Of a stretch of 64,000 nucleotides of DNA, positions 12,801 through 22,635 are shown in pieces; position 1 is the first letter of the stretch; every line of letters begins with the position of its first letter. The stretch is from positions 364,527 through 428,526 of the forward strand of contig CAOLHI010001149.1 of assembly GCA_948474755.1 (NCBI GenBank). The letters run 5' to 3'. The DNA comes from Ctenosaura bakeri (Eukaryota > Chordata > Lepidosauria > Squamata > Iguanidae). Under the pieces are notes generated by a model. That model ran no database searches and was not told where the DNA came from. It saw only the letters and a program-made list of their open reading frames with translations. A program made the position numbers and the translations under genes.

Positions 12801-14064
12801 ACTACTTTTCCACTTTGAACTTGGTTTGCAGCAACTGAAGTAAGCTGAGGACAAAGGGGGAAAGTGGCAGAGAGGAGGGAGAAACTGGGACACTTAAAAT
12901 GCAGCTGAAATTGTGGGATAAAAGAGAATTAATTGGGACTGTTCTTGCCAAATCAGGGCAGTTGCAGGGTATGCAGTTAAAATGGGATCAATGTGTTATA
13001 ACCCCATGATTTGAATTACAGTAGAAGAAAAAAGATTCCACCTAATTCCTTAAAATTAGAACTTTTTTTACTTTAAATGCTATTCAATAGCAGAATGGAC
13101 TGCCTCAGTCTTTGGAGATTTTTAAACAATGGTTGGATGGACATCTTTTAGGAGTGTTTTAGTGTATATTTCTGCAATATATGGGTTGGACTAGATGGCC
13201 TTTGTGGTCTTTTCCAATGCTATGATTCTACGTGTAGGGAGAAATTAGCCCATGTCACTCAGCCATTCTCTCCCCTGAGAATCCTGTAGCTGTGTCCCTC
13301 TTTACTCCATTATTCTTCATCTTTTCCTCTTTGATAAATTTTGGGGACTGGATGAGAAAGAAGGAAAAGCAGAAGGAACACACATGAGCACACCTCCCCC
13401 ACACACCAATCCATGAAGGAGGCAAGGCTCCTGTATTACATTAATATCATTTGAAATGTGTCCCCACTTCACCTCTGACTGGTACCTGTGGGCGCATCCT
13501 GCTGCCTGCTCCTTGTTGGCACTCTCTCTCCAAGCGGCTGATGAGGGCACTCTGGTTGTTAACCAGGGCTGCCAGGGCTTGGTACTTGCCCTCCAGCTGA
13601 CGATAATTGGCAGCCACTCGCAATGCCTCAGCAGAGGCATTGGCCACTCTTCCCTCGAGGTGGGATGCTGGCACCGGCCGCTCGCGTCGCTGGATGATCT
13701 CGTGGAGCATCTGAGTGTAGAGCTGGGTGACGCGGGCATTAACGTTGCGGCTCTCCTTGCGCAGGGCCTTGACCTCACTCACCACCGCCCCGTCCACCTC
13801 CACTAGCCGGCGGAGCTCGTCCATTTGGGCCTGCTGGCGGTTCAGCTGGTGGCGCAGCTCCTCCACCTCGCTGCGGTTTGGGCCTGGAGGGTCTGGAGGG
13901 GGACGCATGCTACTCCAGCACACAGCTCCCGTGAACTTTTGTTGAGGCAAAATGAAGGTATAGGTGCACCTCGGGCCAGTGAGAGGTTCAGGGCCTGGCC
14001 AAACAGGTCTAGTTAAGTCCAACACTACCACCACCGCCATCACCACTAAGTACTGAAACTCCAT
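3673..14064 (-). CDS. ANGPTL6: ANGPTL6, angiopoietin-related protein 6 (complete coding region, 5 coding exons)
   Basis: Secreted angiopoietin-like glycoprotein (angiopoietin-related growth factor), known in mammals for angiogenic and metabolic effects. Coding exons, 5' to 3': 14064-13486, 12315-12126, 10918-10728, 9712-9442, 3866-3673. All junctions are GT-AG; lengths 579, 190, 191, 271 and 194 sum to 1425 nt, that is 474 codons plus TAA. Human ANGPTL6 has 470. Layout: hydrophobic signal peptide (about 1-24), 'RCTYTFILPQQKFTGAVC', a coiled-coil region (about 64-190), a proline-rich linker with 'PPLVPVVP' and 'QRDQT' as in human ANGPTL6, then a fibrinogen C-terminal domain (about 257-474). 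ANGPTL2 is the nearest alternative. The 'VANASAEA' block, the linker and the short tail after 'MMIRP' favour ANGPTL6. The start is the ATG at 14064-14062; a second ATG eight codons on has better context. No disabling change is seen. Confidence 0.93.
4056..4255. mobile_element. GGCC-ended palindromic MITE (family A)
   Basis: About 200 bp with long imperfect inverted arms; flanks CTACA on both sides (4051-4055, 4256-4260). Lies in ANGPTL6 intron 4. The family core is a TATAGTGCTATTATTCCACT arm, a CTGGGGTTTGCAGTTTA inner arm and a short centre rich in AGAGCTCT. Confidence 0.8.
5224..6062 (-). mobile_element. L1 LINE 3' fragment
   Basis: AT-rich segment. Its minus strand near 5960-6010 encodes a peptide like 'YMLLAARLVL', matching the 'LLTAARLIIAKKW' block of the L1 copy at the right end of the window. 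The 5220-5720 part is a probable 3' UTR. Heavily decayed; edges are approximate. Confidence 0.5.
6063..6770. other. Unassigned intronic sequence
   Basis: ANGPTL6 intron 4. I see no coding exon or recognisable element here; the frame on the minus strand (6335-6706) has no family resemblance I can name. Confidence 0.4.
6771..7081 (+). mobile_element. DNA transposon family B, copy 1
   Basis: Starts with TCCTCCAACATTTCTCAG, contains AAACTGGGACATTT and AATTGGAACTGTCCCTGC, and ends near TACGGGGTATG. Seven more copies occur in the window (12.6, 19.4, 30.0, 34.7, 39.8, 41.8 and 43.1 kb). In ANGPTL6 intron 4. Confidence 0.65.
7082..7985. other. Unassigned intronic sequence
   Basis: ANGPTL6 intron 4; no exon with paired splice sites and no recognised repeat. 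Confidence 0.4.
7986..8165. mobile_element. Family A MITE, near-palindromic
   Basis: Arms of about 80 bp meet at a GGGGCCAGTCGGCCCC-like centre; only a few mismatches separate the arms. In ANGPTL6 intron 4. Confidence 0.8.
8496..9139. mobile_element. Family A MITE split by a family C insertion
   Basis: Left part 8496-8636 and right part 9075-9139 form one family A element once the insert at 8637-9074 is ignored. Outer flanks are CATA on the left and CATA right after the terminal GGC, a 4-bp duplication. Confidence 0.8.
8637..9074. mobile_element. Family C GC-rich nonautonomous transposon inside a MITE
   Basis: Termini GCCCTTTTTGCAGCGC and GTGCGAAAAGGGC are inverted repeats. CCAGG flanks both ends (8632-8636, 9075-9079) as a 5-bp target duplication. 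The 438-bp body is GC- and CpG-rich and gives long spurious open frames. Not a promoter CpG island: the ends and target duplication explain it. Confidence 0.8.
9186..9371 (+). mobile_element. RTE/BovB-like LINE 3' tail
   Basis: Matches the 3' end of the copy at 1.0-2.9 kb (GGTGGATTGATTCCATCAAA, then GGCAGTTGATGACCAGG) and ends in an AACAGCAACAACAATG tail. In ANGPTL6 intron 4. Confidence 0.7.
9442..9712 (-). CDS. ANGPTL6: ANGPTL6 coding exon 4 (mid fibrinogen domain)
   Basis: 271 nt. Acceptor gtctccccag|AATGG and donor TCAG|gtaag. It encodes 'GFGNLEGEHWLGL', 'MEDWSGRQAHAEY', 'RLRLGRYHGSAGDSLSWHN' and 'STLDRDHDAYSG', the central part of the domain with the DxDxD-type acidic loop. Confidence 0.94.
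10005..10206. mobile_element. Family A MITE
   Basis: About 200 bp in ANGPTL6 intron 3. The left flank CATA is repeated at the right end after GGC. Confidence 0.85.
10728..10918 (-). CDS. ANGPTL6: ANGPTL6 coding exon 3 (start of fibrinogen domain)
   Basis: 191 nt. Acceptor cttcctggtcccag|GGCCC and donor TACAAG|gtggga. The frame, set by the single base carried over from exon 2, gives 'GPWPDC', 'AWCDQEYDGGGWTIIQRR' and 'QDGSVNFFVTWQHYK', the classic first third of a fibrinogen C-terminal domain. Confidence 0.93.
10978..11092. mobile_element. Short hAT-like MITE (CCTCCAGATGTT type)
   Basis: CCCTCCAGATGTTATTGAAC and a TGGGAACTGTAGTCC arm form the typical imperfect palindrome of this very common squamate element. 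In ANGPTL6 intron 2. Similar pieces lie at 35.5, 36.6, 48.8, 55.1, 55.5, 58.7 and 60.7 kb. Confidence 0.5.
11701..11896. mobile_element. Family A MITE
   Basis: Left end GGCCTTTCCACACTACACTG; degenerate right end. In ANGPTL6 intron 2. Confidence 0.75.
12126..12315 (-). CDS. ANGPTL6: ANGPTL6 coding exon 2 (linker)
   Basis: 190 nt. Acceptor ctctctccacag|CCACCT and donor ACAG|gtgag; starts in phase 0, ends with one extra base. It encodes the proline-rich linker between coiled coil and fibrinogen domain, including 'PPLVPVVPH' and 'DIQRDQTVP', which resemble human ANGPTL6 more than ANGPTL2. Confidence 0.9.
12604..12973 (+). mobile_element. DNA transposon family B, copy 2
   Basis: Full-length copy: ends GCATACTTTCCAAC and GTTGCAGGGTATG, flanked by CAGTT on both sides. 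No coding capacity. In ANGPTL6 intron 1. Confidence 0.75.
13092..13237 (+). mobile_element. CR1 LINE 3' end
   Basis: Contains TTGGAGATTTTTAAACAATG, GGTTGGACTAGATGGCC and the terminal TGCTATGATTCTA, the standard CR1 3' end. In ANGPTL6 intron 1. Confidence 0.8.
13486..14064 (-). CDS. ANGPTL6: ANGPTL6 coding exon 1 (signal peptide, coiled coil)
   Basis: 193 codons ending in phase 0 at CCACAG|gtacca. It encodes the signal peptide, a Cys pair (about residues 33 and 49) typical of the ANGPTL N-terminus, and a heptad-rich coiled coil used for oligomerisation in this family. Possible N-glycosylation sites are NRS (about 63), NAS and NQS. A pyrimidine-rich tract and AG lie just upstream (exon edge near 14087). 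The message may therefore begin in one or more noncoding exons further right. Confidence 0.93.
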
Positions 14065-14182
14065 GTGGACAGGAGAGAGGACAGCAGCTACCAGCAAGAT
14101 GGATCAGAAACAAGGCCTCCTCTTGTATCTTCACAGATGACCTATAGAATACAATCACAAGAGTTTCAGGACTAACACTAGC

Positions 14183-14300
14183 ATTGTTGTTGTTGCTGTT
14201 GTTGTGTGCTTTCAAGTCATTTCCAACTTATGGTGATCCTCTATCACAAGGTTTTATTGGGAAGATTTTATTGGGAAGATGGGACTTCTCCCATCTAGCC
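14183..14300 (-). mobile_element. tRNA-derived SINE, 3' fragment
   Basis: Reads TTGTTGTGTGCTTTCAAGTC on the plus strand, the reverse complement of the BovB-like SINE tail with AACAACAA end. Just upstream of ANGPTL6 coding exon 1. Confidence 0.6.
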
Positions 14301-14834
14301 AGAAACTGCCAGAAAGACAGCCTTATGAGCATCAAATAGATGATGTTTGTACTTTCTCATGCCGTACTTCTTCTTAAAATCTATTTCAGTCTTACAAATA
14401 GGATAAAATCCAGTCTGTTCACAAGATAAACGCACCTCCAGCTATGATGCAGGATGACAGAGCCAGCCAATTTCTCCCACTCTTTCCTGTCCACCATCCC
14501 TTCTCACCCAAGTGCCAAAATAATGTGAATTCTCTAAGGTACTTTGAAAGCAGGTGCAATTTTTGCTGCCTGAAGCCAGCCCTGGGCAGGATATCTTGGG
14601 ACAACTCTGGTCCAGGATGACTGGTTGCTGTTTCATCAGTGATAAAAGATAGGCTCCTGATAGCTGGGAACCCCTCATTAGTATTTGAAATGAAATATCC
14701 ACCAGAGCTTTCAGAAGATGATTTCCTTCCAAGTGAAGGGGAGCAAAAAGCAGTTTATCATTTGGAAAGATTAAGTAGTGAGAATTTCTACCTTAAGTTA
14801 GATAAGAACCAGAGGCTGGAAGAGTTAGCTTTTT

Positions 14835-15445
14835 GGAGTTACTGTTGTGTGTGTTCAAGTTGTTTCTGATCTATGGCAACACAAAGGCAAGCCTATCATG
14901 GGGATTTCTTGGCAAGATTAGTTTACATTCAAAATTGATTCCTTTCTTCTGAAGCTATGGCCCTTTGTGCACTCCACTCCCAACCTGCAATGGCGACGGG
15001 ATTGTGACGGGACCGTGACAACGGTTCTGCATGACGTCGTTGCAATCCTGTGGCCACCTGTTGCAATCACAGAGTAAAACATTGATGGGTTTTTCCTGTC
15101 AATGAACCATGATTGTGCAGTCCTTCTGTTGCCCTTCTTCATTTACCTGTTGTACAGACAGTCAGGAAGTGCAATGGCTCTGCTTCCTGCTCCAGCACAG
15201 CCTGGGAAAGTGCTGGGCTGCGCTGTGGAAGGGAGGGCAGAGCCATCACACTTCCTCCCTTCCAGCAGGCAGCTGGTGCAGAGAGCCAACCCCGGGATCC
15301 CCATGTGATAGCTTCAGCAAAAGGTAAGATGCAGAAAGGGCCTAAGACTTGCCCAAGGTGGGTTACCATGACTGAGGGGGGATTCAAACTGATCTCCAGA
15401 GCCATAGTCCAATGCTCAAACCACTACACCATGTGGGGTCTCACA
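14835..15445 (-). mobile_element. tRNA-derived SINE split by a family C insertion
   Basis: The SINE 3' half lies at 14835-14958 and its 5' half at 15342-15445. The latter includes GGATTCAAACTGATCTCC, where the tRNA B-box (reverse GGTTCGAATCC) is expected, and AACCACTACACCATG. The two halves join cleanly if 14959-15341 is ignored. Confidence 0.7.
14959..15341. mobile_element. Family C nonautonomous transposon
   Basis: Ends GGCCCTTTGTGCACTCC and GCAGAAAGGGCC. It shares the inner block CCAGCACAGCCTGGGAAA with the copies at 17, 24 and 34 kb. Flanks CTAT and CTAA suggest a 4-bp duplication in the host SINE. Confidence 0.7.
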
Positions 15446-15499
15446 GCTCCTCGAATGCCCTAGCCTTGCTGGTGGGATTGACTCTGGTAGCTACAAGAA

Positions 15500-16235
15500 T
15501 TTTTCTGCGCTTCAGTGGGAATTAAGGTGCATCCTTGTGAGAGGATAGATAAATTCATAGATCTAGGAGTCTTCATAGACCACAAGCTGAACATGAGTCA
15601 GCAGTGTGATGCGGCAGCCAAGAAAGCCAATGCAATTCTCGGCTGCATCAATAAGAGTATGGTGTCTAGATCGAGGGAGGTACTGGTACCACTCTACTCT
15701 GCTTTGGTTAGACCCCATCTTGAATACTGTGTCCAGTTCTGGGCACCCCAATTCAAGAAGGATATTGACAAGCTGGAGCAAGTCCAGAGGAGGGCGACCA
15801 AAATGGTGAGAGGCCTGGAAGCCATGCCCTATGAGGAAAGACTTAGAGAGCTGGCTATGTTTAGTCTGCAGAAGAGAAGGTTAAGAGGGGACATGATAGC
15901 TATGTTTAAATATTTGAAGGGATGCCACGTAGAGGAAGGGGAGGGCTTGTTTTCTGCTGCTCCAGAGACCAGGACAAGGAGCAATGGATTCAAGCTGCAG
16001 GAAAGGAGATTCCAGTTGAACCTCAGGAAGAACTTCCTGACAGTCAGGGTTGTCCGGCAGTGGAATATGCTGCCTCAGAGTGTGGTGGAGTCTCCTTCCT
16101 TGGAGGTTTTTAAGCAGAGGCTGGATGGCCATCTGTCGGGATTGCTTTGAGGGTGTTCCTGCATGGCAGGGGGTTGGACTGGATGGCCTGTGTGGTCTCT
16201 TCCAACTCTACATTTCTATGATTCTATTTTTCCTC
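15500..16235 (+). pseudogene. CR1 LINE fragment (reverse transcriptase C-terminal part)
   Basis: One 211-codon open frame (15515-16150) matches the C-terminal part of CR1 ORF2: '[16 protein letters not shown]', '[13 protein letters not shown]', '[20 protein letters not shown]' and '[16 protein letters not shown]'. The 3' end has the CR1 signature TGGACTGGATGGCC and TTCTATGATTCTA. The 5' part with the polymerase catalytic core is missing. Confidence 0.9.
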
Positions 16236-16239
16236 TCTG

Positions 16240-17020
16240 TAGATTTGTTGCCTTTTTAAAATTCCTTTTCCTTTTTGAGTCAAATAAAAAAAATACAAAA
16301 CACAAAAAAATGCAAAAAAATATATAACAAATAAGTAAAATGTTACAGAATAACAGGAATGTTTTCATGATTCCATAACATGATATCCACAAATCCTCTC
16401 CATCATTCTACCATTACTTCCTCTTACCTATTACCAAAGACATTGTGTATATTAGAGGACACCTAAAGAAACTGCCCTTAACTAGTTTTCCATATTCCCT
16501 GTAAATTATGTATTCTTGTTCATCTACAATCAAATCATATATCACTACAATACTTACAGATTCAATGAAATATCAATATTGAAATTCGACACTGAAGAGT
16601 TCTAGTATTATGTATCAATTTTCCTTGTAGTAAGATGTATATTTGTTTTTCTGAGTTTATGTTGGCAGGAGTTTATTTAAATAAGTGCTAGCGATAAGAA
16701 TAACACTAGAACCAGCAATTACTCTATATTAGAGTCAATTCTGTTCTTTGCATTTCTATTTTGGAAAAAGTCCCATTTCTTGTTTGTGTAGTTAATCACT
16801 GGCAACCATTCTTCTTCTAGATTGTTGATGGACTTTCCATTTAATTTATGAGATAACATATCGTATTCTTTCATTTCGTTTAAACTAAATAGCCATGTTT
16901 CAAGATTGGGAATGTCTCAAGATTTCCAAAGTTTAGCAAGTTTGATTCTTGCAATCTGCCAGTATTTCTTGAGAAATTCTTTCTGAAACATATGGGTCAT
17001 GTTTAAAAGAAAAAAACAAT
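16240..17020 (-). pseudogene. L1 LINE 3' fragment
   Basis: The minus strand from 17020 down encodes 'YWQIARIKLAKLWKS', then 'LETWLFSLNEMKEYDMLS', 'EEEWLPVINYTNKKWDFF', with an internal stop. This is the C-terminal end of L1 ORF2 and is followed by an A/T-rich 3' UTR. Truncated at the family C boundary. Confidence 0.65.
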
Positions 17021-17024
17021 TCTT

Positions 17025-17743
17025 GGGCCCTTTACGCACGGCATTTGCCATACAAAAGGGTGCTTGGAGCATCGTGCAATTGTGAGGAGCAATCTGCACA
17101 GCGCACTCAAAATTGCATGACGCTCCAGGGTAGGGCAGGGGCTGCTAGCACATTTTTTCATTTTTGGCTTTCAGCCGAAAATGGTGCGCGATCGCGCATT
17201 GCTCCAGGGCCCCAAGCGCACTTGCCATGTGTGCGGAGTCTCCGGAGCCATGGCGGTCACACTTCCTGCCCCAGCGCAGCCTGGGAAACCCCCAGGCTGT
17301 GCTGCGGAAGGAAGAAGTGGGGCTCTCGCGCTGCCTGCTTGGGAGCAGGCAGCTTGTGTGTAGCTGAAGCAGCAGGAACGCAAGAGCCTCTCGCCGAAGG
17401 CTGCTCGTGCAATCCCCGCACCCCAGCGCCGAAAAAAGGTAAGGTGTGGAAAGGGCATGGTCTGGATAAGCAATTTAGTTTGATAAATAAAGAGTTTTGG
17501 ACTGATCCTGATAAATGAATCCCTTCCTAATCCTTATGAGATGCTATTACATAGCTTATGCGGTATTTATACCTAGACGTTCAAGTTTTGCTGAGTTTTG
17601 TTAATTTTTCAGGGACTCTGAAAAGGCCTACATTAAGGTTTTTGTAGGCCTGAAGCACTCTTGTATTCAACTCCCTGCCTTGCCTCAAGATACCGCCAGA
17701 AATGTTTTCATAGTCCTTAAAATCATGGGGCTATGAAATGTTT
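17025..17743 (+). repeat. Left arm of a ~715-bp inverted repeat
   Basis: Composed of a family C element (17025-17456, end GGGCCCTTTACGCACGGC) plus a further ~285 bp that is not part of other family C copies. The same composite is present in reverse at 24034-24747, about nine bases in ten identical by eye. The L1 fragment abuts its outer edge. Confidence 0.85.
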
Positions 17744-18280
17744 TCATAGTCTCTAAAATTTGCTCAAGCCCTAGGCACTGTGCCTTAAGTGGTGAATGGA
17801 TAAGGTACCCCTGACTCATGAGTCTTATGGTGTTTCTTTTGACCTATCAGCTTTGGTTTTGCAAAATGTATTTTTAAGTAACTGTAATTGTAACGATTCC
17901 ACTTAATTTGCAGGGAGATGAATTTTTTTAAATGGCCGATGCTCTCCCTCCTTTCTTCTTGCCTGATCTGACTGAAGGAGACCGTGTCCAGAGGAAGGAA
18001 TTGTTTTTGTAGAAGAGACCCAGAGATGTGGTTTGCATTTTACTATTTTAATTTCCCTTACTTCTCTGGATTGCTGGCGTGAGAACAAGGACAGGGGTCG
18101 TAGGGGTTTAAAGAAGCAGAGATAAGTGGCATCTGGCCCTGCCTGTGAGGGCTTGGGAATGGATGCTATGTTTACATAGGAGCAAAAAGCCAGCCATCTG
18201 TCTTAGAATGTACTCCTCATTTTCCTCAGCCTCTCTCTCCCTGAAACCCAATCGGTACATTATTCTAAGATTTCTTTCAT
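17744..18280. other. Unassigned intergenic sequence
   Basis: Inside the inverted-repeat pair. No recognised gene, exon or repeat, except that a 15-base unit around AAATGTTTTCATAGT occurs twice at the arm edge. Confidence 0.4.
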
Positions 18281-18491
18281 ACTACACAGTTATATCAGTT
18301 CAATATGACTCTAACTGCCATGGCAACATCCTATGGAATCCTAGGATTGACAGGTAAGGGAAAGGCCTTCAGAAGTCGGGGGGTTCTTCTGATGACTCTT
18401 GACTACCTACAAGTCCCAGGATTCCATTGGATGCAGCCAGGGCAGTATCAGTGAAATCCCAGTGCTGTAATGCTACAGTATGAAAGAAATC
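18271..18491. mobile_element. MITE with CTTTCATACTACACAG ends
   Basis: ATTTCTTTCATACTACACAG at the left, TACAGTATGAAAGAAAT at the right. Its inner arms (CCTATGGAATCCTAGGATT) resemble family A, suggesting a related family. A partial copy starts near 57766. Confidence 0.65.
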
Positions 18492-18562
18492 TAAATCTGT
18501 ATTTTTCCCAGACCATGGTCAAGATCCTGTGTCATCAGACATAATGATGGAGCTCCATCACT

Positions 18563-18763
18563 GGCCATTTCCACACTACCACAGTTATAGCGCTATTATT
18601 GCACTTCCAACATCCTGTGGAAGCCTGGGGTTTGTCATTTAGGGAGGGGCGTTTGGAATTCTCAGCCAGAGAGCTCTTTGGCTTCAGTAAACTACAAACC
18701 CCAGAATTCCACAGGATGTTGAAAGTGGGATAATAGCACTATAACTGTAGTGTGGAAATGGCC
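18563..18763. mobile_element. Family A MITE
   Basis: About 200 bp, full length, with GGCC at both ends. Inside the inverted-repeat pair. Confidence 0.85.
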
Positions 18764-19370
18764 TCTGACAATGCCACCCACTAAAAGAACAACTGTTTCA
18801 GCTTGGCGGCACCTCAGTGAAAGTGTATGTGAGGTGCTGCAGATTGGGGTACAGATAAAGGACCTCCACAGCGCTCTCCAGGTTGTTGGATGTGTTGAGA
18901 ACAGGTGGTTGAGTGACCACCTTGGGATCCTGACGCAACTGTGTGTCCTAAGGTACCCCATGTCCAGAAAAGCACTGCAGATGTTCTTTCCCATCACCCC
19001 AATCTGCAACACTTCAAGTGAGGCTGAAATGGTAGGTTTAGGGGTCACACTTGGTAATTAACTATTGTAAATGTTACTCCCCAGAAACGATGACCTCATA
19101 AGGCTAATTACCGTCTCAGAAATGCTGAACATGATGCCAGCCCAGATCTCCAGTGGACATGGGTTTTCATCTTGTTTAGCAGTTACAAGATCATAACTGG
19201 ACTTATAATCTTATAACTGCTGGGGAATCATATTCAATGTAAGTTGGAAATATTGTTTCAGGGTTACTGTTTCTACTTCTACAGTCTGCTTGCTCATAGA
19301 TCTCAGGCAGGCAATGAGGACACCTCTGTTTGAAAGGCTGAGCGGTCCAAGTTTGCTTTAAAGGTAGAGC
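18764..19370. other. Unassigned intergenic sequence
   Basis: GC-richer stretch with open frames on both strands (for example 18750-19061 plus, 18692-19048 minus); part of each is MITE. No family recognised. Confidence 0.35.
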
Positions 19371-19704
19371 CGTACCCTCCAACATTTCACAGGCAAAAAC
19401 TAAAACGTTTGTGGCCAAACAACATCAGAGTGCAGTTAATGATGACAAAAATTATTAATGAGGAAGAACACACAAGCTAAGAGAGGCTGCAGCAGTTTGC
19501 TTTGAGCTGAGCCTATTGGAAAGGGTGAGATGCTGCCCCTCCTCTCTTTTCCCCCATGCTGAGTTGAGTGCAGACTTGGTTTGCACTTTGCAGCAATCAA
19601 AGTAAGCTGAGGACAAAGGTGGAAAGTGAGAGGAGGAGAAAGAAACTACCATCTGTGGAATAACAGAGGATGTCCCTGCCAAATCAGGACAATTGGAAAG
19701 GTAG
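19371..19704 (+). mobile_element. DNA transposon family B, copy 3
   Basis: CCCTCCAACATTTCACAG at the left; AAATCAGGACAATTGGAAAG at the right. Confidence 0.65.
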
Positions 19705-20279
19705 GTAAGAATGGAGACCAGAGGGGGCCTTGAAATTGACCATCAGGTGTGAGGTGTGTATTGCGGTTCTATTTAGATCAGTGGTATTCACTGTGTGGTC
19801 TGCAGCCCCAATGCAGTCCCTGTGGTCTTTGGGGAAGGGATGTGTTCCTGCCACCACAGTTATAGTATCTGTAGATAAAGAAACCCCACCTGTCCTTTGG
19901 CACACACTTCCCTTGAATGTTGTTCACAGCTGGAATTCCACTGCTGGAAACTTCCTGGAAGCACAGCTCTACCTGTAAACAAAGCATGCAGGGAGCAGAT
20001 ACATTGTTTTAAAGGGAAATATAGTGGGGTTTCATGTCTCTGCTATCACCATGGCCAAATTAGGAAGAAGCAAGGGGTAGAGTGCGGCTCCTGCTAGACC
20101 TAGGAAGTGTCAACATTACCCACTACCCCTTAGAGCTTACTTGCCCATGATTTGGATTAGAGTAATCATCTCTGAATGTATTTTTGTACATATAAATCAG
20201 TGTATTTAATTTGCATGCAAATCTGTGTCCTCTCTTGTTGGCTATGTTAGACGATGTGTAAGTGACACTGAAGATGTCA

Positions 20280-21130
20280 GGAAAGTTTAACATTTAAGAA
20301 TGGAGGATTTTATCAGTTTTTGTTCAGTTTCCTTTCTGTTCCATTTGCTCCAAATGGTGTTCCATGGCTTACCATGGGATGTTTTTGCAGGTTGGGGCAA
20401 GGTAAACCAGTCGGCACTAGATTGGCAATGGTGAAGTTGCTGGTTTTTCTTTCCTATGTGTGGTTTGTGTGTTTCAGAAGAAGTGAGAAACACCAGCCAA
20501 TCAGAATCTACAGTAGTTCTACACCTGATGGGTGGGACCAGGGAAGCCTGGCTGCAGTCTTCCCTCTGGTCAGGTGCTGGGATATGTAAGGCTGCCCCCC
20601 AGTGCTCCAGCCTTAGTTAGCTTTGGAGCTTCATTCCCAATCTCCCTCTAATTTTTGGTTTCTGCGCAACATTTAACTGTTGATTGTTTGTTCTTTGTCA
20701 TAGCTTTTCTGGGCAGTGTGGCATGGGCTCCAGATCCAGGCAAGAAGGTAAATGGTGTTTGCCCATCCATCAAAAGAGTAACAGGAGGTCCCCTTCTGGG
20801 ACAGTAGGAGTGTGGGCAGTAAAGGTCATGGCCAGCTTGGGGGCATCTGATGTTGTCATGCTCCCCTGCGGCAGGGGAAGCATGCAGTGGCATCTGCCCA
20901 TGTAAAACCCCATATCTGCAATCCCAGCTGGATGCCCAGCAAATGACTGGGCAATGCAGCTCATCAGTATGCAGGCAGGTCAGTTATTGCCTGGATCTAG
21001 ACCCCTGTGCATGCCAAGTCATTGTACAGCTGTAACCAGTAAAATTTGTGGCCCGTTTCATTCCAATTAAATGTCTACATGTGATCTTTGTAAGCAGAGT
21101 GGAACTTGCCCCTGAGCCCACAATGTAAGT
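20280..21130. other. Unassigned repeat-like segment, possibly a retroelement end
   Basis: A block with moderate GC, CAATCCCAGCTGGATGCCC, then GCTGTAACCAGTAAAATTTG and GGCCCGTTTCATTCC before 21060-21120. The style is that of a retroelement 3' end, but I cannot match it to a family. No intact frame. Confidence 0.25.
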
Positions 21131-22266
21131 ATGTAACACACACATTGGCTCTCAGGTATGTCCAGTTTTAATTCCAGTAGCATCCATACATGATGATTAT
21201 GCAAAAGCTCAAGAAAATCTCAAAGGAATTTTTGTTCTTATATGTGACAACATGGACTTTGTTTTGTTTTGTTTTTGGAAAGGAATTGTTTCCAGGATCA
21301 TTCAGGGACACATCTCTAGGTGAAGGCAGGCATTAATGTTCTACAAGCAATGGTAGGGCCAGTTCAAAAACATCTTCCATACATTCAGCGAAAACATACT
21401 TTTTCTCTTGGGGCAACTCTTAAAAATGGTCTTTGTTAAGTTTCCAGACTACTCCCATTTGAAACCATAAGGTGCTGGCTGTGGAGGACACTTGTTGGCA
21501 GGCAACTCTTCTCTACCCCACTCCCAAATCTTTGGAAAACTTGTCTAACTCTTTGTCAATTTTTAGTACTTCTTGCTAACATTTATATGCTTCTTTAATA
21601 TTTATTTAAACTTAAAACATTATTTCAGAGGAGACAAGACCCAGAATCCCCAAGGCAGCATGGAGGCTTCTGGGGCTTGTACCCCCAAATAATGTTTCCA
21701 TGCTGCACTGGGGATTCTGGAAGTAGTTCAAGCAAGTAGTGTTTCCAAACTCTGATTTAAATATACCTCTCTCCCTTAGCTTTCCAGAGTTCTTCCTTTC
21801 TTCAACTACCTTAGAAAGTTGAGATTTTTTTTAATGAACAATGTTTTTATGAAGCATGCACATCATATACTTGTAAATTATCTGCTACTCATCCTCTCCA
21901 ACCAAAAATAACATTCCATGATTCAAGGTATACTCAGACTATAATATCAAGGACAAGGTCCCAAAAAGGCCTGTCACAATAGATTCCAGAATATCATGTG
22001 GTTCAGTGGTAGGCCGTGTCTGGAATTTACATGTGTCACATGAATTATAAAAGGATGACATGTAGTGTCAAAGGTATTTTCAACTATTTCATCTCTGGCA
22101 AGATGGCATTTACATGTTAGCTTCTCTAATGCAGGTGTTGAAACTCTGTCTAACCAACACTTAGTGGACAAACCTTGCTATCTCCATTCTTGCTGCATAC
22201 AGCAAGGTAGATATAAGATCTTTACATAGGACATTTTCATTTTCTTTATCATAATTCAGTAGAGTA
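21131..22266. other. Unassigned intergenic sequence
   Basis: Inside the inverted-repeat pair. I see a GTTTT run near 21259 and a short inverted repeat near 21630-21720 (CAGAATCCCCAAGGCAGCAT / ATGCTGCACTGGGGATTCTG). No gene. Confidence 0.35.
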
Positions 22267-22635
22267 CAATCAGCCCTCCACATTTGCAGGTTTCACTTTT
22301 GCAGATTTGATTATTCACAGATTATTTGCTGTCACCTCTGCTGCCTCCCTGTGCCATTTTTAATAAGGACTGCAAACCTCATGAGACTGAGAAACTGCAA
22401 ATGAGGCTCGTTATTAAAAATAGTGTGGGGAAGCAGTGGAGCTGGCAGTGAGCCTCACCAGCCACCCACTTCTGCCTTGTGAAGGGACCTTAATGCCTTA
22501 AAGAAATCCACAGTGGGTTGAATATGGTGATTTTGTGTGGTAAATATAGTTCAGGAGAGTCTAGAGTTTTCACGGTTTTTCCACTTTCATGGGGGTCCTG
22601 TGCCCCTAACCCTTGCAAATATGGAGGGCTGATTG
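22267..22635. mobile_element. Tigger/pogo-like nonautonomous transposon
   Basis: CAATCAGCCCTCCACATTTG at the left and AATATGGAGGGCTGATTG at the right are inverted; TA flanks both ends, the duplication typical of Tc1/mariner elements. No transposase. Confidence 0.8.

Noticed and set aside
13317..13945. Open frames on the other frames and strand over ANGPTL6 exon 1
   Set aside because: Shadows of the real GC-rich coding exon; they do not continue across its splice sites.
17045..17518. 157-codon open frame and splice-donor-like GGTAAGG near its end
   Set aside because: The frame is inside the inverted-arm transposon; the same GGTAAG-like end recurs in the other family C copies (15.3, 24.3, 34.5 kb) and is a feature of the element, not of a gene.
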